From the NCBI GenBank assembly GCA_002395775.1, contig DGUV01000074.1, positions 35,406 through 99,405 of the forward strand: a stretch of 64,000 nt of DNA, written 5' to 3'. Position 1 is the first letter of the stretch, and each line of letters opens with the position of its first letter. This DNA is from Prevotellaceae bacterium UBA4301. GTDB taxonomy: Bacteria; Bacteroidota; Bacteroidia; Bacteroidales; Bacteroidaceae. This document shows, one piece after another, positions 50,401-57,978 of the stretch. A model generated the notes under the pieces. The model was not told the DNA's origin. It did not search any database and worked only from the letters and a program-made list of their open reading frames with translations. Position numbers and translations under genes: made by a program.

Positions 50401-51055
50401 CAGCATAGATGCTGTAGTCAATCTCATACTCGTCGGCCTCCTTGGTAGTTGACCAAAGTTTCATCTTAGCATCGTAGAGAGGATAAGCCTCACCTGAGAC
50501 AAAAGCCCAGTCACAGAAGTAACCGTCAGCAGGTGTCACAAAGGGGAACACAGCTGTGGGGAAATCGCTGTCTGGACCACCCCAGCCCCAGCATTTGTCC
50601 TCATAGCCATCCAGGACATCGGCACCATACAACTGGTCGGCAGCAATGGCACGGATGTGGTAGTAGCCATTGTCCTGCTTCAGAAGTTCGAAGTACTGGT
50701 GACCCTGAGAAGCCATGTCCACATGCATCTCGCCACGACCATCATAGTCGCCAGAGATGAAGGTGAACTTCCCGTCGGTGGTGCGGGCAAAAGTCCAGCC
50801 TTGCAGTTCAGTGTCTTCGGTCAGCGTAAATGACAAGGGCGTAGCCGTGGCAGCATCAACCAGCACGGTGGATGTAGCCCAGCTATACCACGAAGAACCA
50901 CCAGCCAAGAACTGGCCAGCCTCAACATTCATCAGCATGAACACGCCACCTGAAACAGGCTCGGAAGTCTCAATTTCAGGCTTGGTCCACGACTGAGCAT
51001 TGACGCCGATGGCAATCATAGCCATAGCAATCAAAGAAAGTAATTTGTTTCTCAT
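47477..51055 (-). CDS. Giant secreted protein with T9SS sorting tail (copy 2)
   Basis: An 1192-residue paralogue of the previous gene. Signal peptide (MRNKLLSLIAMAMIAIGVNA), N-terminal ricin-like stretch with ELLKQDNGYYHIRAIA, and three beta-sandwich modules (residues about 260-460, 605-810, 975-1150), each opening with NPSFDTG or NADFELL and closing with a WVIFDNFTLTYYG or NWLAADNFKLEYVG strand, joined by helical linkers (for example PYKTQLDELIAKMEKQYPEA). T9SS-type tail YNLAGQRVQKAVRGLYII-then-GKKVLVK. Function unknown; probably a surface or secreted glycan-binding protein. The last 200 residues are close to those of copy 1. Confidence 0.75.
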   Translation of the reverse strand: MRNKLLSLIAMAMIAIGVNAQSWTKPEIETSEPVSGGVFMLMNVEAGQFLAGGSSWYSWATSTVLVDAATATPLSFTLTEDTELQGWTFARTTDGKFTFISGDYDGRGEMHVDMASQGHQYFELLKQDNGYYHIRAIAADQLYGADVLDGYEDKCWGWGGPDSDFPTAVFPFVTPADGYFCDWAFVSGEAYPLYDAKMKLWSTTKEADEYEIDYSIYADAYNGSDIEAITAATAELKTLIARAKVDRFLDGATEDNPKDGTPLLENPSFDTGLNGWTLGSGSATPATMTWNGQSANTSGLMAGEGDDSWGRNCEVFNAAFDISQKLEYMPAGVYKFTCQGFYRADSKQTKAQLYAILPDGTEQTDNLASIDDYATDEQLYACGMWYDDVERNGKWVPNGMNGAMFHFHHKTGENEEYDYTSSLTIILDEPVENLTIGVRTTTNGTWVIFDNFTLTYYGMPQIDPYKTQLDELIAKMEKQYPEADWEDVKAEQNVKEAYQTAIAEGKAATENYQDAIAAINKAAEDLAQSIALYATIRAKIENLEKTKDELTEQWPDIDEPLSDLIDGLADGYDNGTLTSEDITGIDESLRNIINDYISNNAQPGDDLTLLLVNPSFDTGNADGWELKGSISAVDHFGQGKNVEGLMTEEYLAEVGEEDPETWGYNCEAYHTPFDMSQTIKNVPAGVYEFSCQGFWRGKNENGNDTDDTPGQLYAVVNGKEQTDNLANINDCASEDALFINGTSWGNDVEANNGSGWVPFCMSGAMYHFHHKNDGVNYDYTSKLKIILTEPADITVGVRTTSSGTWVIFDNFRIKYLGEDLEEYYDIIQKLSDQANNALATEEVVLTTEAQEALNAAVNEADDVTGNQRDKEACLAVIEQLRSAIALAEETTKALNQLNDLCLLLNDNLLEIEGTTDFVDVLDMAATRVVDGDNPYASIAEIEQTMIDLKAGFVGFVMSQPDVEVASEETPADVTGIIFNADFELLNANYWTVDKLGDNNGYQGANYANEILDEEGNYVETVTLDHFVETWIPAANGVLKDGAISQQLMAALPEGYYILRCDAHAVNQGGYPEGGIQGVNLMVTDGTQTWAEPIVVPEGTTAAFPQHFAVAFQSDGKSLLTVGISVKETNANWLAADNFKLEYVGQTLTGVEGVAADIEPVAKTATIYNLAGQRVQKAVRGLYIINGKKVLVK

Positions 51056-51135
51056 AGTGATTTAGTTAGTTAATAATAGATTGGTTTCACTCTTTTTTTA
51101 CCTTGCATTCAGCTTTTTTCGACTATAATGCGGTA

Positions 51136-51143
51136 CAAATATA
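51136..51143 (-). promoter_or_regulatory. -7 element of T9SS cargo copy 2
   Basis: TATATTTG on the minus strand, the same variant as for copy 1, 80 nt before the start codon. No clear -33 TTTG at 19-21 nt. Confidence 0.5.
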
Positions 51144-51294
51144 ATGATTATTGGATAAAATGAACCTTACATCCTTCTCGTTTAACACTTTTTAACTAAG
51201 TAAAGAGGCTTGATTAGCCATCCACTCCGACCATACAATAATTAATAAGTAGGAACACGTATAGGAATCTGCGAAAGTAGAGTCACTCTTTTGC

Positions 51295-51325
51295 TTGCCT
51301 GTTTCAAGAGAAATGCGTAACTTTG
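51295..51325 (+). promoter_or_regulatory. Promoter of rsmA
   Basis: TTGC at 51295-51298 and TAACTTTG at 51318-51325, with about 20 nt between (a TTTG also occurs at 51290-51293). The -7 element ends 5 nt before the ATG at 51331, so the mRNA may be leaderless. Confidence 0.6.
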
Positions 51326-51330
51326 CACCC

Positions 51331-52128
51331 ATGATGCAAAAAGTGAGACCAAAAAAATTCCTCGGCCAACACTTCCTGACCGACCTCTCCGTGGCCCGTC
51401 GCATAGCCGACACCGTGGATGCTTGTCCCGACTTGCCCGTACTGGAGGTTGGTCCTGGCATGGGAGTGATGACGCAGTTCCTGGCACGAAAGTCCCGGCC
51501 GCTGAAGGTGGTGGAAATCGACTTTGAGTCGGTGCGCTACCTGCGCGACCACTTTCCTCAGCTTGAGGAAGGCATCATAGAGGACGACTTCCTGACGATG
51601 CGCCTCGAACACACCTTCTCGGGCCAGTCCTTTGTGCTCACGGGCAACTATCCTTACAACATCTCGAGCCAAATCTTCTTCAAGATGCTCGACTACCGCC
51701 ATCTCATCCCCTGCTGCACCGGAATGATACAGAAGGAGGTGGCCGAACGGTTGGCTGCTCAGCCCGGCACCAAGGCCCGTGGCATACTAAGCGTGCTGGT
51801 GCAGGCTTGGTACGATGTGGAATACTTGTTTACCGTGGAGCCTGGAGTGTTCAACCCACCGCCCAAGGTGCGTTCGGCCGTCATACGCCTCACACGCAAC
51901 GAGGTGCAGAACCTTGACTGCGACGAACGCTTGTTTCGCCGCGTCGTGAAGACCACCTTCAACCAGCGACGCAAGACCTTGCGCAACAACCTCCGTCCGC
52001 TCCTGACCGAACTGGGCGTGGACGGAAGCGAGATGCTGCAGGACCCATTCTTCAACCAGCGACCCGAGCAGCTCAGCGTGCAGGATTTCGTGAATCTCAC
52101 GAAGAGGGTTAATGGATTAACCAGTTAA
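51331..52128 (+). CDS. rsmA: 16S rRNA dimethyladenosine transferase RsmA (KsgA)
   Basis: A 265-residue SAM-dependent enzyme that dimethylates A1518 and A1519 of 16S rRNA. Seen: KKFLGQHFLTD near the N-terminus, motif I VLEVGPGMGVMTQFL near 38, and the catalytic TGNYPYNISSQIFFK near 105. Two adjacent ATGs (51331, 51334). An upstream TTG-initiated frame at 51295 would include the -7 element, so it is unlikely to be used. Length fits the family. Confidence 0.96.
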   Translation: MMQKVRPKKFLGQHFLTDLSVARRIADTVDACPDLPVLEVGPGMGVMTQFLARKSRPLKVVEIDFESVRYLRDHFPQLEEGIIEDDFLTMRLEHTFSGQSFVLTGNYPYNISSQIFFKMLDYRHLIPCCTGMIQKEVAERLAAQPGTKARGILSVLVQAWYDVEYLFTVEPGVFNPPPKVRSAVIRLTRNEVQNLDCDERLFRRVVKTTFNQRRKTLRNNLRPLLTELGVDGSEMLQDPFFNQRPEQLSVQDFVNLTKRVNGLTS

Positions 52129-52185
52129 AGGGCTACATACATTGAGACCTGGTAAATGGTAAACGCTTAAATCCCCCATTTCATC

Positions 52186-53154
52186 GTGAAAAGAGTAAGT
52201 AACATACTGCGCATTGCACTGCCCATTGCACTGGGGGCAGCCATCCTGTGGTGGATGTATCGTGGGTTTCGCTGGGAGGACATCCGTCTGGCCCTCGGCA
52301 CCGACATGCGCTGGGGATGGATGCTCCTGAGCATGCCCTTTGGCATTCTGGCACAAGTGTTTCGCGGACTCAGATGGCGCCAGATGCTCGAGCCAATGGG
52401 AGAACGTCCGGGCCGACAATCCTGCGTCAATGCCATATTCCTTTCCTATGCCAGCAGTTTGGTGGTGCCGCGAGTGGGCGAACTCCTGCGCTGTGGCTAT
52501 CTCAACCGCTACGAGGGCACACGCATGAGCCGCGCCCTGGGCACAGTGGTCACGGAACGCATGGTGGACGTCATGCTCATCCTACTGCTGACGTTGGTCA
52601 CGGTGGCATGGCAAGTGCCCGTGTTTGTGCGCTTCATGAGCCGCACGGGCATGACCGTGGATTCGGTGCTATCGGGATTCTCTCCTACCGGCTACCTGGT
52701 GACCGCCCTCTGCGGAGCGGTTGTCATGGGGGCTGCCTGGTATGTGATGAAACGGTTCCATATCTTCAACCGAGGACGCGAGACCATGCACGGATTGATT
52801 GACGGACTGATGAGCATCCGCGATGTCAGCGACAGAGGTCTCTTCTGGTTCTACAGCCTGGGCATTTGGGTCTCATATTACCTCCACTTCTACCTCACCT
52901 TCTACTGCTTCTCCTTCACCGAGCATCTTGGCCCTATGGCCGCTCTGGTGGCCTTTGTGGTAGGCACTTTTGCCGTCATCGTCCCCACGCCCAACGGAGC
53001 TGGTCCCTGGCACTTTGCCGTGAAGACCGTGCTCATGCTTTATGGCGTGGATGGCAACAGCGGAGCCATGTTTGTACTTATCGTACACACACTCCAAACG
53101 CTACTCGTGGCCCTGCTGGGGCTGGTGGCACTCGTCAATCGTAAAGTTTCTTGA
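52186..53154 (+). CDS. Lysylphosphatidylglycerol-synthase-TM-like flippase
   Basis: A 322-residue integral membrane protein of the LPG_synthase_TM (UPF0104/DUF) family with about eight hydrophobic segments. GTG start at 52186. Seen: the conserved YASSLVVPRVGELLRCGYL near 85 and PTPNGAGPWHF near 267, both typical of this group. The stand-alone membrane domain is thought to flip or bind lipids. No aminoacyl-transferase domain is attached. Its last 20 nt overlap the end of the convergent fusion gene. Confidence 0.85.
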   Translation: MKRVSNILRIALPIALGAAILWWMYRGFRWEDIRLALGTDMRWGWMLLSMPFGILAQVFRGLRWRQMLEPMGERPGRQSCVNAIFLSYASSLVVPRVGELLRCGYLNRYEGTRMSRALGTVVTERMVDVMLILLLTLVTVAWQVPVFVRFMSRTGMTVDSVLSGFSPTGYLVTALCGAVVMGAAWYVMKRFHIFNRGRETMHGLIDGLMSIRDVSDRGLFWFYSLGIWVSYYLHFYLTFYCFSFTEHLGPMAALVAFVVGTFAVIVPTPNGAGPWHFAVKTVLMLYGVDGNSGAMFVLIVHTLQTLLVALLGLVALVNRKVS

Positions 53155-56100
53155 TTTCGGCTCCACCGTAGTAGTGGCGCAGGATGTCGTCGTATCCATG
53201 TCCTTCGGTGGCTAGCACGGCGGCACCTATCTGGCACATGCCCACACCGTGGCCCCACCCTGCCCCATGAATGACAAAGCGCTGGGGCACGCCCTCGCGG
53301 ACATCCTCGTAATCGACCACAAAGGCCGACGATTTCAGGTGGGAAGGGCTCAGAGCATGTCTGATTTCCAACTCCTTGCCGATGGTGAACGACGCCTCCG
53401 TCCCTACGATGCGCAACCTCACCAGATGACCGCTGCGCCCGCGTTCGACGGGTTCCAGCCGGAGGATGTCCCCCAAGTCGCGTCCCAGCCGGTCGGTGAT
53501 GAGCTGGTGCAGTTCCTGCTGCGAATAGCTGACCGTCCAGCGGAAGAAGTCTTGAGTCTCGCGGTCATAATCATTCAGAACCGTGGCCAGCAGGTTGTCA
53601 TCGTGGGTGTTACAGGCCGCAGGCACATCGCTCATGATCCACCTCCGGGCCTCCTCTTCGCTGGTGGCAATGGAGTCGCCAACGGCAGTCCCTCCCCCTT
53701 CCATGGTGTCCCTGACAGCATGCAGGTAGGAGTGAGGCTGGTCCTCCCAGCAATTCTCAAAGTCGTTGGTAATGCCGCCGCAGCACTTCCCGAAGCGGGC
53801 ATCACACACCTGTCCGTCGCTCACCAGTGCCTGGCCGCGCGTTTCCTCAATGGCCCTCACCACCTCGGGACTGATTTCCCTCGTGATGCCCTGATAGCGC
53901 TGACAATGGTCGTCGGCACAGACGTCAAAGATGGTGTGCTCCTCCTGATCGTGCCAGCGGATGCTCTCCGTGTCGGTCTTCTTGAACTGGAAGAAAGCCT
54001 GCGCCGCGCCGCTCTTGCGTTTCTCCATCTGCGCCAGCAGCCACGAACGGCTGATGACAGCACTGGCCTTCAGGAACTCCAACGGGCACGTGGCCTTCAT
54101 CTCACTGCTGATGACACTCATCAGGTACTCCTCCACCGGCAACACGTTCACCGCCACAATCTTCCCCTCATCAACCACCAGTTGCAACTTGCCGCGGAAG
54201 GTCTGTGTTTCCTGCCGTTCCCAATGGAACTGGCGCCCGATGGTCACCCCATACAGGCTGAACGAGGTTCCGTCGGCCTGCGGGCGGAAAGTCAGGTCGT
54301 GATAGACATTCCCATTCCACCTGAGGGCCCCATCCTCAATAGTCACCGTCTGCTGCCCGCGGACCACGCTTCCCTTGGCACGGAACTCACCATTGAGGCA
54401 GAAAGTCAGTTCCCCCGTGGTCATGATTCCCACCGAAACCTCCGGTTCCGACGAATCCTCAACGTCAGAAACATCGGTTTCATCGGCTACTTCCACATTC
54501 TCGTCCCCCTGCATCCGCTCGATTACGGGCCGCAGTTCGTCCTCGCTCATCGCCACCTCGCGCAGGATGCCAATGGCCCCCTCCGCAGTCAGTTTCCGGA
54601 AATCCTCTTCGCGGGGAGTGATGATGAGTCCGCCCATGTCCAAGGCTCCCGGGCTGATGAGCAACTGCGCGTCGCCCTCTGCCGAGTAGCATCCCGGACG
54701 ATGCTTACTCCTGGGGAAGACCAGCGTCACGATCTCGTCCTCGCGTCCGTTGCCCCACTCCTGACGCCAACAAACCACGTTCATGCGAGGTTCCGCCGAA
54801 CCCTCGGGCACGGGCAGGGCATTGTAGAGCCGCTGGCAAAGGATGCTATCGGGCTCGGTGGGCAGACTGCGGATGACAAACACCGGACAGGCCCACGTCC
54901 GAAGCAGATAGAGCCCACAACCACGACGATTGCCTGCCTCCTCTATCTCGGCCTCCTGCTGCGAGGTGATGGGATAGAGTTTTTGCAGTTGCGTCTCATA
55001 GTGCTTCCAGTCCCTCTCCAGCGGCAGCTTGCCCCGGCTGCCAGCCTGCAGATGGCAATGGTCGGGACACGAAGCCCCACACTCCGGTCCGTTGTAGAAG
55101 ACAATGTGCCTGGGCATGTTCCAGGCCAGGTGGCGCATGGTGCTGAAGTGGGCAAAGATGCGCTGCGGCTGATGGCGCCGCGTAGGTATGGTCAGATGGC
55201 CAGGCAGTATGGGGAAGGGATTTAGCAGAATCTCATAGTGCCGCTCGGTGGGCAACGAATGCTGTTCCGCGGGGCGGTTGTGGTTACACAGGAAGCAGGG
55301 CCGCTCGCTTATGGTCTTCTGGTCCACCTTTGCCCCCGTGCTCACGATGCGGGCAGGGTTCCACTGCACCGTCATCTCCAGGTCGCCCTTCACCAAGGTG
55401 CGCGTCTGCACGCGGGCCAGGGCTGCATAGCTCTCCGCAGCCACCGTCCAGTTGGCCACCTCCGAGGCATGGAATTTCTCGATTTCATCGGCATTCACCT
55501 TGTGCTGCCACAGCCTGTTGAGCTGCTGTCGGGCACGTATCTCCAAACTGCGCAGACTGTCCTTGTAGAGGTTGTTCCGGTTCAGGGCCTCCACCGACAG
55601 CGCAGCATCGCTGTTCCCCTCCCAGCGCCGACACAGGTACAGCTCGTCATAGATGCGCCCTATGCGATAGCGACGGCTCAGCATCAAGCCCAGCGCATAG
55701 TCTTCGCCGTAGCTGGTGTTCGGAATCTGTATCTGTCGCAGGATGGGCGTAAAGAAGGCGCGCGGAGCCCCCAGCCCGTTGATGCGCAAAGCATTGTTGC
55801 GGCCGTTGGCCTCCGTCCATTCGCGGTGGTCGATGAGCCCCGGCGGAAGGGTCTCCAGTTGGAAGTCACACATCCGGTACGAACCTATCACCATCGCCGC
55901 CCGCTCCTCGTAGAAGGCATCCACGATGCGCTGCAGCGTCTGGGGCGAAGAATAGAGGTCGTCGGAGTCCAGCTGCACGGCAAAGCGCCCGCAACGCGGG
56001 TCGTGGATGGCCAGGTTCCAGCATCCCCCGATGCCCAGATCGTCGCGCTCGGGAATTATATGGATCAACCTCCCCCAGCCCCCTCCCAAGGAGGGGGCAT

Positions 56101-57085
56101 GAGCCACCTCAGACGTAGTAACATCAGTCTCATGTGGTGCCTCATAAGGCTTATTTCCATCATAGTTTATGCTATTCCCCATGTCCTCTTTCTCAAGTGG
56201 TTCATGCCCCCTCCTTGGGAGGGGGTTGGGGGAGGTCAAACCCCTCAGCACCTCCGTGGTGCCGTCGGTCGAGTGGTTGTCGATGACGATGACGTTGAAG
56301 GGGAACGACGTCTGCTGCGAGAGCGCACTGCGCACGGCATCCTCAATCGTCCTCACCCTATTGCGCACAGGGATGATGACCGAGGCCTCCACGGGCATCT
56401 CCTCGCGGTCGAGCACCACCTCGTCCCACTCCCCTGCAGCCAGATAGGCATCAATCTGGCGCAGGTGGCGAGTCACCGCCCGCTCCATCTCCACCTGACG
56501 CGCACGATTACGCGGGTCCACGTAGTCAAACTGCTTCTCCCCGCTCTTCCTCGTGTCCGTCTCCACCTCCGTGTAGAGCACCTCGCCCACGTGCAACGGC
56601 AGCACCTCGCGGGACAGGAACAGCCTCAGGTCGTAGAGTCCGGCATGCTGATAGGCATGCAGCATCTCCTGCCCGAAGTAGCGCTTCAGCCCCTCCGTGC
56701 GGATGAGCAACAGCGACCCCATGTCAAAGTCGTCGCGCACCGACCCCACCTGGTAGTCGATGAGCGGATGGCGCTGTCGCGACCCGTCGGGCAGCACCCT
56801 CTGGTGGTCAGCATAGAGCAGCATGGCCCCACTGTCGTCGGCAATGGTCACCCACCGCGTCAGGGCCTCGTAGCCCAGTTCCAACGGCCACGCCTTCGTG
56901 TAGAGCAACACATACCGGGCCTGAGCCGTCTGCGCCACCTTTTGCAGGACGCGCGTCGCCACTGGCGGTTCCTTCAGCTGGTGGATGGCACACACATTGG
57001 GGTCGTTGCGCAACTGTCCGATGAGCTGCGCAGCGTCTCCCTCGTTTTCGTAAGGGATAAAGCAATCAATGCAAGGATGAGTCAT
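53135..57085 (-). CDS. Fusion: glycosyltransferase, DUF4922/HIT-like phosphorylase, SpoIID/LytB
   Basis: A 1316-residue fusion. Residues about 1-225 look like a divergent GT2-like domain (LLYADHQRV, DFDMGSLLLI). About 228-470 is GT2 (ASVIIPVRNRVRTIEDAV; VIDNHSTDGTTEVL; QLDSDDLY as DxD). About 590-740 is a DUF4922/HIT-GalT-like domain (CFLCNHNRP; DHCHLQAGS, an HxHxQ motif). About 890-1316 is SpoIID/LytB (LPVEEYLMSVISSEMK; GAGWGHGVGMCQIGA). No signal peptide, although SpoIID is normally exported. Residues about 283-340 are an in-frame insertion made of a palindromic repeat pair. The frame is open to 57283, but ATG 57085, 21 nt after a consensus promoter, is chosen. The reaction is unknown. Confidence 0.8.
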   Translation of the reverse strand: MTHPCIDCFIPYENEGDAAQLIGQLRNDPNVCAIHQLKEPPVATRVLQKVAQTAQARYVLLYTKAWPLELGYEALTRWVTIADDSGAMLLYADHQRVLPDGSRQRHPLIDYQVGSVRDDFDMGSLLLIRTEGLKRYFGQEMLHAYQHAGLYDLRLFLSREVLPLHVGEVLYTEVETDTRKSGEKQFDYVDPRNRARQVEMERAVTRHLRQIDAYLAAGEWDEVVLDREEMPVEASVIIPVRNRVRTIEDAVRSALSQQTSFPFNVIVIDNHSTDGTTEVLRGLTSPNPLPRRGHEPLEKEDMGNSINYDGNKPYEAPHETDVTTSEVAHAPSLGGGWGRLIHIIPERDDLGIGGCWNLAIHDPRCGRFAVQLDSDDLYSSPQTLQRIVDAFYEERAAMVIGSYRMCDFQLETLPPGLIDHREWTEANGRNNALRINGLGAPRAFFTPILRQIQIPNTSYGEDYALGLMLSRRYRIGRIYDELYLCRRWEGNSDAALSVEALNRNNLYKDSLRSLEIRARQQLNRLWQHKVNADEIEKFHASEVANWTVAAESYAALARVQTRTLVKGDLEMTVQWNPARIVSTGAKVDQKTISERPCFLCNHNRPAEQHSLPTERHYEILLNPFPILPGHLTIPTRRHQPQRIFAHFSTMRHLAWNMPRHIVFYNGPECGASCPDHCHLQAGSRGKLPLERDWKHYETQLQKLYPITSQQEAEIEEAGNRRGCGLYLLRTWACPVFVIRSLPTEPDSILCQRLYNALPVPEGSAEPRMNVVCWRQEWGNGREDEIVTLVFPRSKHRPGCYSAEGDAQLLISPGALDMGGLIITPREEDFRKLTAEGAIGILREVAMSEDELRPVIERMQGDENVEVADETDVSDVEDSSEPEVSVGIMTTGELTFCLNGEFRAKGSVVRGQQTVTIEDGALRWNGNVYHDLTFRPQADGTSFSLYGVTIGRQFHWERQETQTFRGKLQLVVDEGKIVAVNVLPVEEYLMSVISSEMKATCPLEFLKASAVISRSWLLAQMEKRKSGAAQAFFQFKKTDTESIRWHDQEEHTIFDVCADDHCQRYQGITREISPEVVRAIEETRGQALVSDGQVCDARFGKCCGGITNDFENCWEDQPHSYLHAVRDTMEGGGTAVGDSIATSEEEARRWIMSDVPAACNTHDDNLLATVLNDYDRETQDFFRWTVSYSQQELHQLITDRLGRDLGDILRLEPVERGRSGHLVRLRIVGTEASFTIGKELEIRHALSPSHLKSSAFVVDYEDVREGVPQRFVIHGAGWGHGVGMCQIGAAVLATEGHGYDDILRHYYGGAEIKKLYD
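56066..56236. repeat. REPIN-like inverted pair of the palindromic element inside the fusion gene
   Basis: Left copy 56066-56107 and right copy 56198-56236 are inverted repeats about 40 bp long with two mismatches, each containing CCCCCTCC(TTGG)GAGGGGG and a G-rich tail, with about 90 bp between. The whole element is in frame in the GT2 domain and adds 50-60 residues. No transposase is present in the window. Confidence 0.85.
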
Positions 57086-57105
57086 GATATCTACATTTTC
57101 AGGGC

Positions 57106-57137
57106 CAAAGATAGTGCAATTCGAGCGAAATGCCAAA
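57106..57137 (-). promoter_or_regulatory. Promoter of the fusion gene
   Basis: On the minus strand TTTG (57134-57137), 20-nt spacer, TATCTTTG (57106-57113). The ATG is 20 nt on. A second copy of the same 29-bp stretch lies 75 bp upstream. Confidence 0.85.
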
Positions 57138-57210
57138 TTTATTTGAGCATTTCCGAGATGCAGCCTATCCTCAACAAGGTTAAAGATAGTGCAATTCGAG
57201 CGAAATGCCA
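57107..57210 (-). repeat. 29-bp direct repeat carrying the promoter
   Basis: AAAGATAGTGCAATTCGAGC plus nine more bases occurs at 57107-57135 and 57182-57210, identical. The upstream copy has TATCTTTA and no -33 TTTG and so is probably inactive. Confidence 0.9.
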
Positions 57211-57270
57211 TTTTTTTGCGGCTTTCTGGATTGTTATTATTACTCATAAGCCCCCGATGGAGAGGGAGAA

Positions 57271-57396
57271 TTAGTTGCAACAAGCACTTACATCTACTGC
57301 AGTGGGACTGACCTGCTTCGAACAGTTCTTCTTGCTGGGGTTCTGGGCGCGGAGTCCGAGGCTGTAGGGGATGTGTCCGATAACTTTGTTTGCCAT
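57271..57396 (-). pseudogene. Truncated HU-HIG family gene
   Basis: A 41-codon frame that begins like an HU-HIG protein (MANKVIGHIPYSLGLRAQNP, compare MSANKQIGSIPFSVGLRLVNP of the 19-kb gene) and then stops after KKNCSKQVSPTAVDVSACCN. Only the first 24 or so residues match. The DNA-binding fold is missing, so it is a remnant. It lies just upstream of the fusion gene, with a minus-strand TAACTTTG 229 nt further up. Confidence 0.6.
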
Positions 57397-57500
57397 AGTT
57401 TTAAGGGGTTAATGTTTAACGTTTAATTTTTAAAGGGGATTAAGGGTTAGAGCGCTCGCTTGCCAGAGTCAAGGTCTTCGCCTGCAGGGTCGTCCGCGAC

Positions 57501-57519
57501 CGCCCTTAAGGGCGTTTTT
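57501..57519 (+). terminator. Orphan terminator-like hairpin
   Basis: Perfect palindrome CGCCCTTAAGGGCG followed by TTTTT. No gene lies upstream on the plus strand, so it may be a relic. Confidence 0.45.
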
Positions 57520-57676
57520 CCTGTCCTCTGCTGATGCAAGTGTCGTGCAAGCCGAGCGCAGAGAAAGGGCCCATTTCTTTGCCGAGGCGCCGCCGATACT
57601 CGCATTGGATTCTCAAATCCTATGCAAAGTTACGGCATATTCTATCATTATGCAAGAAAAAAGGGGCGGGTCAACT

Positions 57677-57713
57677 GAACGGGCAACAAAACACGCCCTT
57701 TTGTTGCCCGTTC
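57677..57713. repeat. 15-bp perfect inverted repeat
   Basis: GAACGGGCAACAAAA (57677-57691) and TTTTGTTGCCCGTTC (57699-57713), loop CACGCCC. A related shorter pair, CGGGCAAC/GTTGCCCG, is at 58014-58021 and 58039-58046. Confidence 0.9.
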
Positions 57714-57838
57714 GGTCAAGAAAAAACTGTTGTTTGGGGCCGTGCAGAGGGGGTATTTGGAAAGCCCGAGAGCTGTTTTTGCATGGCTGCGGCTGCGCTG
57801 CCGTTGCTCCCGCTGGGGTGAAGGTGCTGATTGACAAG

Positions 57839-57978
57839 CGGTTGCAAAAGTTGCAGTTGCAATAAGAAAAATGAGAGGTGCCGCCCTAATATAGTATATA
57901 ATATCTATTATAAGATACTATACTATATAGTGAGAAACCACACGGAAAAGCTTATTGCAACTGCAACTTTTGCAACCG
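57839..57978. repeat. 28-bp perfect inverted repeat
   Basis: Arms 57839-57866 and 57951-57978 are exact reverse complements, 84 bp apart. Each arm holds TTGCAA-type steps (GGTTGCAAAAGTTGCAG). The spacer contains a further 10-bp inverted pair, ATATAGTATA/TATACTATAT. Confidence 0.92.

Noticed and set aside
53249..57274. Plus-strand frames of 658 and 678 codons opposite the fusion gene
   Set aside because: The minus-strand frame has GT2, HIT and SpoIID motifs. The plus frames show none.
57733..57831. Short plus-strand frames in the 57.5-57.9 kb region as small genes
   Set aside because: Several overlapping frames with no start context, domain or family resemblance. They coincide with inverted repeats.
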